DNA of 61,115 nt from Puniceicoccaceae bacterium (GTDB lineage: Bacteria; Verrucomicrobiota; Verrucomicrobiia; Opitutales; Coraliomargaritaceae). The stretch is taken from assembly GCA_002729725.1 (NCBI GenBank), contig PBYS01000059.1, positions 1 to 61,115 on the forward strand, given 5' to 3'. The translations under genes were made by a program, and so were the position numbers. A model generated the notes under the pieces. It made no database searches. It saw only the letters and a program-made list of their open reading frames with translations, and was not told the DNA's origin. Below are positions 39,926 through 47,431 of this stretch, piece by piece. Every line of letters begins with the position of its first letter. Within the stretch, counting starts at the first letter, position 1.

Positions 39926-40564
39926 ATGCAACACGACGTCCCTATTGTCCCCTCAATCGAAAGACGCACTTTTCTCGGTGGTCTCTTCGGCAGTGCCGCG
40001 GTGCTACTTGGTTTCAAGCAGGCGTCGGCAAGCGCCACTGCAACTTCAACCGCATCCTCAACTCCAGCAAGCACGGTAAAACGGGCTTACCACCACAGCA
40101 CCAAGCTCCCAGCAGACGCCGGCTATAATAGCTATAGCGATTATAGTAATTGGCACGAACTGCCCCGCATCCCGATCTCTGCGAGCAGCGAAGCACACGA
40201 AGCATTACTGATCGAAGCCATTCAGCGTAATGAAGCGCTCTACGGCACCTACACTCGCTGGGGAAACTCCAACATCCGACGCATCACCCCGCTACTGCTA
40301 TTCTACGCCGATACAGAAGCTGAACGGCCCGAATGGGTCGATGTGATCGACCCAGGCCCCATCTACCTACAAGCCTGGGACCACGATCGCCAAGCCCCGC
40401 GCACTTTCCAAGCAGAACATTTCAATCCGCTCTTCACTGCCCCCTGGATGCAGACCCACGCCAAGGAATCCGAGCAAAGCAATTGGCCAGGCACCCTCCA
40501 GCAAGCAGAAGCCGAATTAAGGCGTGAAGGCATCGCCCCCGTAGCGACTGCACAAAAATACTAA
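39926..40564 (+). CDS. Tat-exported hypothetical protein with a WYL-like sequence pattern
   Basis: The 212-aa protein has a twin-arginine signal (ERRTFLGGLFGSAAVLLGF, residues 12-30) and a Ser/Thr/Ala linker. A conserved-looking body follows: EALLIEAIQRNEALYGTY, NSNIRRITPLLLFYADTE, IYLQAWDHDRQAPRTFQAEHF. The order AI(x)R - Y - RxxxPLLL - YLxAxD - RTF resembles a WYL ligand-binding domain, which is unusual for a secreted protein. No other family was recognised. It is divergently transcribed from the BrxR-like gene, so that repressor may control it. Confidence 0.65.
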   Translation: MQHDVPIVPSIERRTFLGGLFGSAAVLLGFKQASASATATSTASSTPASTVKRAYHHSTKLPADAGYNSYSDYSNWHELPRIPISASSEAHEALLIEAIQRNEALYGTYTRWGNSNIRRITPLLLFYADTEAERPEWVDVIDPGPIYLQAWDHDRQAPRTFQAEHFNPLFTAPWMQTHAKESEQSNWPGTLQQAEAELRREGIAPVATAQKY

Positions 40565-40795
40565 ATTCTTTTAAAATAGCTATTTACTACCCCCACAGAT
40601 GTCCTACCCCCCCTGTTATCGTTAGCAAAATGATCCCATGCTACGCACACACGAAAAACCACTCTAACGGCAAACTATGCCCGCAAAGCGAATGGGAGCC
40701 GTATCTTAAAACAAAAGTCCCCACACGCATCGCCGTCCCCACGGGTAAAGTCAGCAGTGCCATTAGAATTCGCCAATCACCGATTCCCGAATTCG
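40565..40795. other. Gap between the Tat-exported gene and the UPF0175 gene
   Basis: About 230 bp with an AT-rich start (TTTTAAAATAGCTATTTACTA). A long plus-strand frame from 40630 runs across this gap and the opposite-strand toxin-antitoxin genes, but it is a low-complexity shadow frame and is not called. No further feature seen. Confidence 0.4.
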
Positions 40796-41038
40796 TTAGC
40801 CCTGAAAATTCAATTCATGCGCAAGGTCAGAAGCCTGATAAGGACGATCAACCGACCGCTCTGATAGAATCTTCTCAAAGTCCCCACGCGGCATTCCTGC
40901 AAAAGCAGCCGCCCGACCAACCGCTAAAAGCCCGCACTGATAATAATGCACAGCCAAATCACAGCGAACCCGCGCCTCAGCGTTGCAGGAGTCAGCGCCC
41001 AAGGCTTCCACAAGATCATCAGGAATTTCAAAAACCAT
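40796..41038 (-). CDS. UPF0175-family antitoxin
   Basis: From the ATG at 41038 (an alternative is at 41044) the 80-aa protein reads MVFEIPDDLVEALG, then LAVHYYQCGLLAVGRAAAFAGMPRGDFEKILSERSV. This is the UPF0175 pattern (short-length antitoxin with an HTH-like helix pair) normally paired with a DUF3368 PIN toxin. The expected PIN gene lies upstream on the same strand, but a mini-CRISPR and a terminator-like hairpin are inserted between them. No Shine-Dalgarno precedes the start, which falls right after the T-tract of the hairpin, so expression is uncertain. Confidence 0.8.
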   Translation of the reverse strand: MVFEIPDDLVEALGADSCNAEARVRCDLAVHYYQCGLLAVGRAAAFAGMPRGDFEKILSERSVDRPYQASDLAHELNFQG

Positions 41039-41048
41039 TTGCATACGT

Positions 41049-41092
41049 GAAAAAGAGTAAAGCGAGAGCTCACAATATGCAAGCCCTCGCTT
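41049..41092 (-). terminator. Terminator-like hairpin after the mini-CRISPR
   Basis: On the minus strand an 11-bp stem AAGCGAGGGCT / AGCTCTCGCTT (arms 41082-41092 and 41060-41070, one wobble pair) with an 11-nt loop is followed by TACTCTTTTTC. It starts 2 nt after the second pseudo-repeat, so it would end a short RNA carrying both pseudo-repeats. Confidence 0.75.
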
Positions 41093-41094
41093 CA

Positions 41095-41202
41095 TCTTCA
41101 ATGGAGCCGCGCTCCGTAGAGCGCGGAAACGTCCGGACTCTCTCCCGAACTCTTTACTATTTCCTATCTTCAATGGGGCCCCGCCGTGCGACACGTATGC
41201 CT
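41095..41202 (-). CRISPR. Degenerate two-repeat mini-CRISPR (pseudo-repeat, pseudo-spacer, pseudo-repeat)
   Basis: Read on the minus strand. Pseudo-repeat 2 (41095-41130) matches the 36-nt array repeat at 33 of 36 positions and keeps the full palindrome. Pseudo-repeat 1 (41167-41202) matches only 18 of 36, but 15 of the 18 handle-proximal positions, keeping CCATTGAAG. Both end in A where the array repeat ends in C, so the crRNA handle would be AUUGAAGA. The pseudo-spacer (41131-41166) is 36 nt, the normal spacer size. Its first 16 nt (TAGGAAATAGTAAAGA) equal the DNA at the PIN gene's ribosome-binding site (41738-41723, minus), and identity stops there. The mini-array begins 3 bp after the PIN stop codon and has a terminator-like hairpin after it. 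Confidence 0.88.
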
Positions 41203-41204
41203 CA

Positions 41205-41723
41205 TCACGGGGATTCTCCAAGTTCGATTAAAAATTGCTTAACCAAGGAATCCCCAAACCGAATTCCCCCAGCCTGCATCCCACGAATAATCGTCCTGAC
41301 TTCATCAATGAATTCCCGTTCCCTAGCCATTCGCAGAACGCCTAAACTCCCAATAAAATCGATTCCTAGCGCACGAGCCTTCCGACGCGCGGGCACCTCA
41401 TCCAAAAGTGCTAAATCTCCAAAACGAAAAACCGAAGCGATAACTTCTGTCTCTCCTGGATCCAACGACTGCTCTGACCAGACAGGGTGGTCATCTATGG
41501 GAAGTTCAAAAGTTTTGATCCAAGATTCTTCCTGCATGATCAATCGCTGCACGTTCTCAGCAGCAATCCAGCCTTCACCTTGATCAATCAATTCTATTCT
41601 CACTGCTCTTGGTATCCAAATTCGCTTAAATAAAGATTTCAACAGCTCCAGCTCTCCGACCACCGAAAAAGCCACTAGAACGTTTGTATCCGCCACGACT
41701 CGACTTTCTATTTCAATTTCCAT
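41205..41723 (-). CDS. PIN-domain toxin, DUF3368 family
   Basis: The 172-aa protein has the PIN acidic residues in RVVADTNVLVAF (about Asp11), the IPRAVRIELID helix, LDPGETEVIASVFRFGDLALLDEVPARRKARALGIDFIGSLGVL (two further acidic positions), and a C-terminal helix. This is the DUF3368 group, RNases normally neutralised by UPF0175 antitoxins. A good ribosome-binding site (TAGGAAATAG) precedes the ATG at 41723 and is exactly the sequence copied in the mini-CRISPR spacer. The gene is divergent from cas3, about 157 bp apart. Confidence 0.88.
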   Translation of the reverse strand: MEIEIESRVVADTNVLVAFSVVGELELLKSLFKRIWIPRAVRIELIDQGEGWIAAENVQRLIMQEESWIKTFELPIDDHPVWSEQSLDPGETEVIASVFRFGDLALLDEVPARRKARALGIDFIGSLGVLRMAREREFIDEVRTIIRGMQAGGIRFGDSLVKQFLIELGESP

Positions 41724-41741
41724 CTTTACTATTTCCTAGAA
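41723..41741 (-). promoter_or_regulatory. Candidate target site of the mini-CRISPR RNA, with TTC PAM
   Basis: The 16 bp 41723-41738 are identical to positions 1-16 of the pseudo-spacer. The protospacer strand is minus and the PAM side (41741-41739) reads TTC, compatible with the TTN PAM reported for type I-G systems. The site covers the PIN ribosome-binding site and first base of its start codon, and lies 41-56 bp upstream of the cas -10 element. Confidence 0.75.
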
Positions 41742-41778
41742 GTGGATTTATTATCCATCCTTGTCAAACAACAACTCA

Positions 41779-41784
41779 TATAAT
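41779..41784 (+). promoter_or_regulatory. Candidate -10 element of the cas operon
   Basis: A perfect TATAAT (in CTCATATAATG) lies 95 bp upstream of the cas3 start. A TTGTCA at 41761-41766 is too close (12 bp) to be a normal -35, so the -35 is not defined. Confidence 0.5.
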
Positions 41785-41879
41785 GCCCCTTATTGAGCCT
41801 ATCTAATTTCAACGACAGATCTCAAGCCACAACAGGCAACCAGTCTTTCAATAAAAAAATTAAAAGGTTAACAATTCCC

Positions 41880-44711
41880 ATGACTTACTCCGAATTTTTC
41901 AAAATTGCAACAGGCCGTGATCATCCCCCCTACCCTTGGCAAGAACAACTTGCCACAAGCGAGACGTGCGAATCCCGACTCATCAATATTCCAACTGGAC
42001 TGGGTAAAACTGCCGGAGTTATTCTGGCTTGGCTCTGGAATCGGCTTAAAGTTGAAGACGGACAAAAATCATCCTGGCCGCGCCGCTTAGTCTACTGCTT
42101 ACCCATGCGCACCCTAGTCGAGCAGACTGAGGGCGAAGCACAAAAATGGATACAAAATCTATGGGTGGCACGCGACTCACTAAACCTATCAAAAGCCGCA
42201 GTCGAAGAGCTCCGTTGGCTTAGCGGCAACGACGATCCCGAAAAAGCCCGCAGTCCCATCGTCCTGATGGGCGGCGAGGATCTTTCTCCAGAAAAACGCG
42301 AGTGGGATCTATACCCCGAACGCCCAGCCATCCTGATCGGCACCCAGGACATGCTACTCTCCCGCGCCCTCAATCGCGGCTACGGCATGTCCCGCTACCG
42401 TTGGCCCATGCACTTCGCCCTCCTTAACAACGACGCGCTCTGGATTATGGACGAGGTGCAGTTGATGGGGGCGGGACTGGCGAGCACTTCCCAGCTCGAA
42501 GGATTCCGGAGCCAATCCGCCTTGGGAAGCCGAAATTGCCGCAGCTGGTGGATGAGTGCCACTAGCCGCCCCGACTGGTTAAAAACTGTTGATTTCCCCG
42601 ACGCCCTCTTCGCCCGAGCTCCGGTTCGCCTCGGGGATGAGAAAGAAACTGGTCGAATTAAAGCTCTCCGGACGGCACCGAAGACTTTAAAACCTGTGCC
42701 CGGTGCGCTGGACTCAAAAAGTGCTAAAGGCTTTGCAGTTTTTATCGCAAATAATCTTTCAGACCTAGGCCTCAACTTAGTCGTGGTTAACACCGTAAAA
42801 CGTGCGCGCGCAATCCACAAAGAACTGACCAAGACCTTGCCCAAAGAAGCACCGGAGCCGATCCTTCTCCACTCACAATTCCGGCCTGGCGACCGCCAAG
42901 ATGTTCTGGATCAAGTGATGTGCGAAACTGCTAAAGTCAGGCAAATAGTCGTCAGCACACAAGTCATTGAGGCGGGTGTCGATCTTTCCGCCCACACGCT
43001 TTTCACCGAACTCGCTCCGTGGTCTTCACTCGTACAGCGCTTTGGACGTTGCAACCGCTGGCTCGTAGATAGCGAACCACACTATTCAAAATCGAGCATC
43101 TACTGGTTGGATATCGATACCGAAAAAGATGCCCTCCCCTACACTTTCGATCAACTCAACGAAGCGCGGAAACGACTCACGCAAATTGACAGCGCGGCGA
43201 TCGCCAATCTCGAACAGTTCGATTCTCCCGATGCCGACAAGCCGAGATTCCGGCACGTCATTCGCCGAAAAGACCTGATTGAACTTTTCGATACGACTCC
43301 AGACCTAGCTGGAGCCGATCTCGACATTGATCGCTTCATACGGGATGCCGACGACAGTCGTGTACAAGTCTTCTGGCGCAACTGGAACGGTGGACCGGAG
43401 ATGGCGCCAAACGATAATGTGAATTCTGAAAGCGTAGCCGAAGGTGCCCCCTTACTCCCTGAATTGTGTTCAACAAGCATCGGCAATTTAAGGTCATTGC
43501 TCGGCAAACAAGGAATCGCATGGCGCTTCAATCCGCTCGACCGCGAATGGCAACGCGTGAGACCCGACTCAATTTATCCGGGACAGACATACCTTCTGCA
43601 CGGCACTCAAGGCGGCTATTTACCAACGCAGGGCTGGACTGGAGACTCAAGAAACAAAGTCACCTCGCAATCTAAAAGCTATAACACTTCTGCAACTGGG
43701 CTGGCCGACGCAAATGAAGCCGATCCAGCCTCCGAACAGGATCAATGGCAAACGGTGGCAGAGCACACGAATGCCGTCTGCTCTACACTAGAGCAACTTC
43801 TTCGAGACTTTGCTGACGACCTGCCCGAAGTGCCCGCTGGGCTGGGTGCCAGCTTGCCTGAAATCCTAAGACAGGCCGCACGCTGGCATGACTGGGGCAA
43901 GGCGCATCCAGCGTTCCAAGCCAAAGTGAAAACAGACCGATTGGTCGAGACTGGATCGAATGAACCGATAGCTAAAGCACCCTCTGAGGCTTGGCAAAAA
44001 GGCCGATTGCCCAAGCGCCCCAAAATAGACGACCTGCGCCGCAAACATTTCCGCCACGAACTTGCATCCGCGCTAGGCATCCTCCTCGCTGATTCTCATT
44101 TCCCACTAGCTGAAGGCACCGCCCGCGACCTCGCGGCTTATCTGATCTCGGCTCACCACGGCAAAGTCCGCCTATCCATACGCTCACTTCCCGACGAATG
44201 GCTCCCCCACATGACCGATGAAAGACCTTCTGAAAGCCGCTTCGCCCGAGGTGTTTGGGACGATGATGTTCTCCCCAGTGTCGATCTTGGCGGAGACATC
44301 CTCGCACAGGGCGTCAAATTATCCCTCGAGCCAATGGAACTAGGACTTTGCGAGCACCCACCCTTCGAAGGTCAGCCTTCGTGGGCGGAACGCACCCTTA
44401 CACTCCGTGACACGATTGGCCCGTTTGCACTTGCCCTGCTTGAAACTCTACTCAGAGCCGCCGACGGACGGGCATCTCAAGTGGCTCCAGGTAGTATGAT
44501 TATCGAGGAAGCCGCTAGCCCTTACGGAAAAGCGAACGCGCTCTCCGAAGATGAAACGGCGATGGCACAAGCCATCGCTGCCGACGGCCTCGCTATTCAA
44601 GACCGTTTTCGCCCTGAGCCACTGTTCAAAGAGTCGGGCAACGGCCACTACGAAAGCCGCACCGTGGCGGACATCCAGAAAGCAAAGCAGGCGATGAAAG
44701 GAGCCCGATGA
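41880..44711 (+). CDS. cas3: Cas3 helicase-nuclease, type I-G (helicase first, HD domain at the C-terminus)
   Basis: The ATG at 41880 gives a 943-aa protein (MTYSEFFKIATGRD); an upstream TTG-started extension is not credible. Helicase motifs come first: INIPTGLGKT (residues about 35-44), the DExx box in WIMDEVQLM, SWWMSATS, VVSTQVIEAGVDLS and QRFGRCNRW. The HD nuclease follows from about residue 668: ARWHDWGKAHPAFQ, HFRHELASA and SAHHGKVRL. The C-terminal HD is typical of type I-G Cas3. It degrades target DNA after Cascade recruitment via Cas8g. It overlaps the next gene by 4 bp, starting the cas operon. Confidence 0.97.
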   Translation: MTYSEFFKIATGRDHPPYPWQEQLATSETCESRLINIPTGLGKTAGVILAWLWNRLKVEDGQKSSWPRRLVYCLPMRTLVEQTEGEAQKWIQNLWVARDSLNLSKAAVEELRWLSGNDDPEKARSPIVLMGGEDLSPEKREWDLYPERPAILIGTQDMLLSRALNRGYGMSRYRWPMHFALLNNDALWIMDEVQLMGAGLASTSQLEGFRSQSALGSRNCRSWWMSATSRPDWLKTVDFPDALFARAPVRLGDEKETGRIKALRTAPKTLKPVPGALDSKSAKGFAVFIANNLSDLGLNLVVVNTVKRARAIHKELTKTLPKEAPEPILLHSQFRPGDRQDVLDQVMCETAKVRQIVVSTQVIEAGVDLSAHTLFTELAPWSSLVQRFGRCNRWLVDSEPHYSKSSIYWLDIDTEKDALPYTFDQLNEARKRLTQIDSAAIANLEQFDSPDADKPRFRHVIRRKDLIELFDTTPDLAGADLDIDRFIRDADDSRVQVFWRNWNGGPEMAPNDNVNSESVAEGAPLLPELCSTSIGNLRSLLGKQGIAWRFNPLDREWQRVRPDSIYPGQTYLLHGTQGGYLPTQGWTGDSRNKVTSQSKSYNTSATGLADANEADPASEQDQWQTVAEHTNAVCSTLEQLLRDFADDLPEVPAGLGASLPEILRQAARWHDWGKAHPAFQAKVKTDRLVETGSNEPIAKAPSEAWQKGRLPKRPKIDDLRRKHFRHELASALGILLADSHFPLAEGTARDLAAYLISAHHGKVRLSIRSLPDEWLPHMTDERPSESRFARGVWDDDVLPSVDLGGDILAQGVKLSLEPMELGLCEHPPFEGQPSWAERTLTLRDTIGPFALALLETLLRAADGRASQVAPGSMIIEEAASPYGKANALSEDETAMAQAIAADGLAIQDRFRPEPLFKESGNGHYESRTVADIQKAKQAMKGAR

Positions 44712-45103
44712 AGAAAGTTTGGCTAAGCGAAATTCCGTGGTCAGTCGTCGTCGAAACCAATCGCCTCCTCTGTGCACCAAAAGGTGCCTTTCACGGACCG
44801 ACCAGCGACGGCTTTGAGACAACAAAGCAGCTCTGGAATAAAAGATACACCTCCGAAATGGAGCTGAATCAGGCCATCCAGCTCTGCCGCGAGTGCCACC
44901 GACTCGCACCCTTTTGCAACTTCAACGGAAACACCTTCGTCGCCATTATCCGCACCATCATCGGAAATCTCGATTTATCTCCCGACCTCTCAGTCGCGCT
45001 CCGAAGCCTCGCCGGCCATATCGTCGCTGGTATCTCAACTCCCGAAGAAGAGAAACAACTCCTTGAACTCATCGACCGCCACATTCCCACACGCCATGAC
45101 TGA
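44708..45103 (+). CDS. Unknown 131-aa protein within the cas operon
   Basis: It is coupled to both neighbours: the start overlaps the cas3 stop by 4 bp and the end overlaps the csx17 start by 8 bp, so it is translated within the operon. The protein is helical and has a CRECHRLAPFCNFNGNTFVAIIRTIIG segment and a C-terminal helix (EEEKQLLELIDRHI). I do not recognise it. Its size is that of a small subunit (Cas11-like) or a Cas3/Cas8 adaptor, but no homology was seen and the idea is only positional. Confidence 0.8.
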   Translation: MKKVWLSEIPWSVVVETNRLLCAPKGAFHGPTSDGFETTKQLWNKRYTSEMELNQAIQLCRECHRLAPFCNFNGNTFVAIIRTIIGNLDLSPDLSVALRSLAGHIVAGISTPEEEKQLLELIDRHIPTRHD

Positions 45104-47423
45104 CTCGCTCCACTTCCACGGTTGCACACCTGAACCACTAATGGGTTACCTCAAAGCCCTCGGCGTCTTCCGACTTCTGTCTGAACAAGTAGACTCCGAA
45201 TGCCGAGCCGCTTGGCAGAACGGCCACCTCGTATTGCAGACCAAGCTTAGCGAGGCCGAGATTGTGAGCTTTTTCTTCGAAAAGTATATACCTACACCCG
45301 TAGTTGTTCCTTGGAGTGGCGGGGATTTCTTCAATGTTAAACAAAATAGAAAAAGTCTTACCTATAAAAAAACTCCTACTAGCTCAGTCATAATTGAAGC
45401 CTTCCTCCAAAATACTTCGGTTCGGCTAGAGACCTATAGAAGTGCTTTGAATCACTGTCTCGAATCTCTCAGAGACCTTGGAATGAACAAAAAAGAACAA
45501 ATGAAAGGTAAAGGCAAAGCCAACTTCCTTGCATACCTACGAACGCTCCCTAGCGATGGCCTTAACAACTGGCTAGATGCCGCAAGCGCCTTACCGGACG
45601 ATAATTTAAAGCTAAACACTCTGCTTGGAAGTGGCGGTGGGAGCGACGGAAACACTCACTTCTCTGACAACTTCATGCAAAACCTCTGGGAATCACTACC
45701 TGATTTCGATTCTCAGAAAGCTAGCAGTGACACGCGTCTCGAAGAAATTTCCAATGAGTCTCAGCAATTGCTCCGAAATTCTCTTTTCGATGCGTCTACG
45801 AGTGCTTTAGTCAAAGGGCGGACTTCATCGTTGTTTGATTCCGGTGCAGTTGGAGGCCCGAATACAAGTCAGGGTTTCGAGCGTAAGTCTCTATCTAATC
45901 CTTGGGACTTCATTCTAGCTATTGAAGGATGCGTGGGCTTCGGAGGGTCTGTAACCAAAAAACTTGGAGCTTCGAAGAGTAGAGCGGTTTTTCCATTTCA
46001 AACTGATGCCTCTGCAATCGACAGCAATTCGTTAGTTGAAAACGAGAATTCGGGAAAAGAAATATGGCTACCGATGTGGAAGCGCTCATGCCGCTACATT
46101 GAAATAAAGCAGTTACTCGCAGAGGGACGCTCGGATTGGAAAGGAAAGACGGCAAGTAGAGGTGTCGATTTCGCCAAAGCTGTCGCCTCCTTGGGTATCG
46201 ACCGCGGGATTCAATCATTTGCGCACTACGCGATCCTGAAGGGAAGGGTTGGAGGTAACAATTATAATACTGCCGTTTTTCTTGATCGTTTTGAAGTGCA
46301 AGCCCGCAACAAAGTTCACCACCTTCACGAGGTTGACCCGTGGATCGAACGCTATCGCCGTGCATGCGGCGATAAGGCACCCGCTCGCTTCGGCACTGCT
46401 CTACGCCAAATCGATTCTGCCGTCTTCGACTACTGCCGTCTAGGCGGACGGGAGCGTTTTCAAGGGATTCTCATTGCATTGGGACAAGCCGAACGCGAAC
46501 TCTCCACAGCAGTCAGATTCCGAGAAAAAAACTACTTGAATTCATTGCGCACGCTTTCCCACGATTGGGTTGTCGAAGCCGACGACGATTCACCGGAGTT
46601 TGAGATCGCGGCAGCTCTCGCCGCAATTCGTAGCATTCCGGGAAAAATGCCGGGAATTCGCGCCAATATGGAACCCGTTGCCTACGAAAAAAAAGGCCTC
46701 GAATGGAAAGAATCGAGTAAAGCTTACGTGTGGAAAAAGGGAGACCTTTATGAGAATCTCGCCTCTGCGCTCGAACGCCGCGTGCTCGATACAACACGTC
46801 TGAGTTTGAACTGCCTACCTGTTACTAGCAATCGTAGCGTACGCCCTGAGACTATTGCAGCGTTCATCGCAGGGGAACTCGACGAGGTGAAAATCGAAAG
46901 CCTTCTCTGGGGTCTGATTTGTTGCAGAGAGATCAAATGGGCACCGGATCGCGGTTCTAGAACTAAAGGGGCAGACGAAATAAAAATAAGTGAAGTCGGA
47001 GAATCAGGATACCCACTTCCCCGCTGTTTCGCCCTGCTCAAAGCGACGCTTTCCGGTCTCTGCAAAAGCTCGTTAACTCCCACTGGACTGAAGCCCACAG
47101 AACAACAAGACTTTGAAAAACTCAAAAGCGTGGTACCTGAAGCTCGCCTGCTCCAGTTGCTTCGAGCCAATCGTTTACCTGAAGCCACCACCTTAGCGGC
47201 ACAGAGACTCCGCAACAAAAACCTCGCGACAGCGCAAGTCGATTGGTCGAGCGAAATCTACGACGATTCCGAAACCACCCGCCGTCTCGCTGCAGCGCTC
47301 ATGCTACCGGTTTCAAATTATAATCTAATCCGTCTTTGGAGCCTTGTTTCTCATAAGCGAAAAAGCCCCGAAACAGAATCGACACAAGAATCCCAACAAA
47401 TAATCCAAACGATCAACCAATAA
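45096..47423 (+). CDS. csx17: Csx17 (Cas8g), large subunit of type I-G Cascade
   Basis: From the ATG at 45096 the 775-aa protein begins LHFHGCTPEPLMGYLKALGVFRLLSEQVD, the recognisable Csx17 N-terminus (a signature gene of I-G). The body contains KSLSNPWDFILAIEGCVGFGGSVTKKLG and the tail ends SNYNLIRLWSLV. Cas8g spans the belly of the complex, recognises PAM and contacts Cas3. Codon overlap with the upstream ORF and a 8-bp gap to csb1 show one operon. Confidence 0.95.
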   Translation: MTDSLHFHGCTPEPLMGYLKALGVFRLLSEQVDSECRAAWQNGHLVLQTKLSEAEIVSFFFEKYIPTPVVVPWSGGDFFNVKQNRKSLTYKKTPTSSVIIEAFLQNTSVRLETYRSALNHCLESLRDLGMNKKEQMKGKGKANFLAYLRTLPSDGLNNWLDAASALPDDNLKLNTLLGSGGGSDGNTHFSDNFMQNLWESLPDFDSQKASSDTRLEEISNESQQLLRNSLFDASTSALVKGRTSSLFDSGAVGGPNTSQGFERKSLSNPWDFILAIEGCVGFGGSVTKKLGASKSRAVFPFQTDASAIDSNSLVENENSGKEIWLPMWKRSCRYIEIKQLLAEGRSDWKGKTASRGVDFAKAVASLGIDRGIQSFAHYAILKGRVGGNNYNTAVFLDRFEVQARNKVHHLHEVDPWIERYRRACGDKAPARFGTALRQIDSAVFDYCRLGGRERFQGILIALGQAERELSTAVRFREKNYLNSLRTLSHDWVVEADDDSPEFEIAAALAAIRSIPGKMPGIRANMEPVAYEKKGLEWKESSKAYVWKKGDLYENLASALERRVLDTTRLSLNCLPVTSNRSVRPETIAAFIAGELDEVKIESLLWGLICCREIKWAPDRGSRTKGADEIKISEVGESGYPLPRCFALLKATLSGLCKSSLTPTGLKPTEQQDFEKLKSVVPEARLLQLLRANRLPEATTLAAQRLRNKNLATAQVDWSSEIYDDSETTRRLAAALMLPVSNYNLIRLWSLVSHKRKSPETESTQESQQIIQTINQ

Positions 47424-47431
47424 AGAAAACC

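Noticed and set aside
41095..41202. Mini-array as an ordinary second CRISPR array or a mere relic
   Set aside because: Pseudo-repeats are degenerate at biased positions, and the spacer's first 16 nt match the adjacent PIN leader next to a TTC. A relic alone does not explain this. Kept as a candidate regulatory RNA, with the relic view as the main alternative.
40630..41583. A 317-codon plus-strand frame across the toxin-antitoxin and mini-CRISPR region
   Set aside because: Low-complexity composition, no domain pattern, and it lies antisense to recognisable UPF0175 and PIN genes.
41723..41738. Antisense-RNA explanation of the 16-nt identity
   Set aside because: The pseudo-spacer RNA would be identical, not complementary, to the PIN mRNA leader. 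It can only pair with DNA, which fits Cascade binding and not mRNA antisense.
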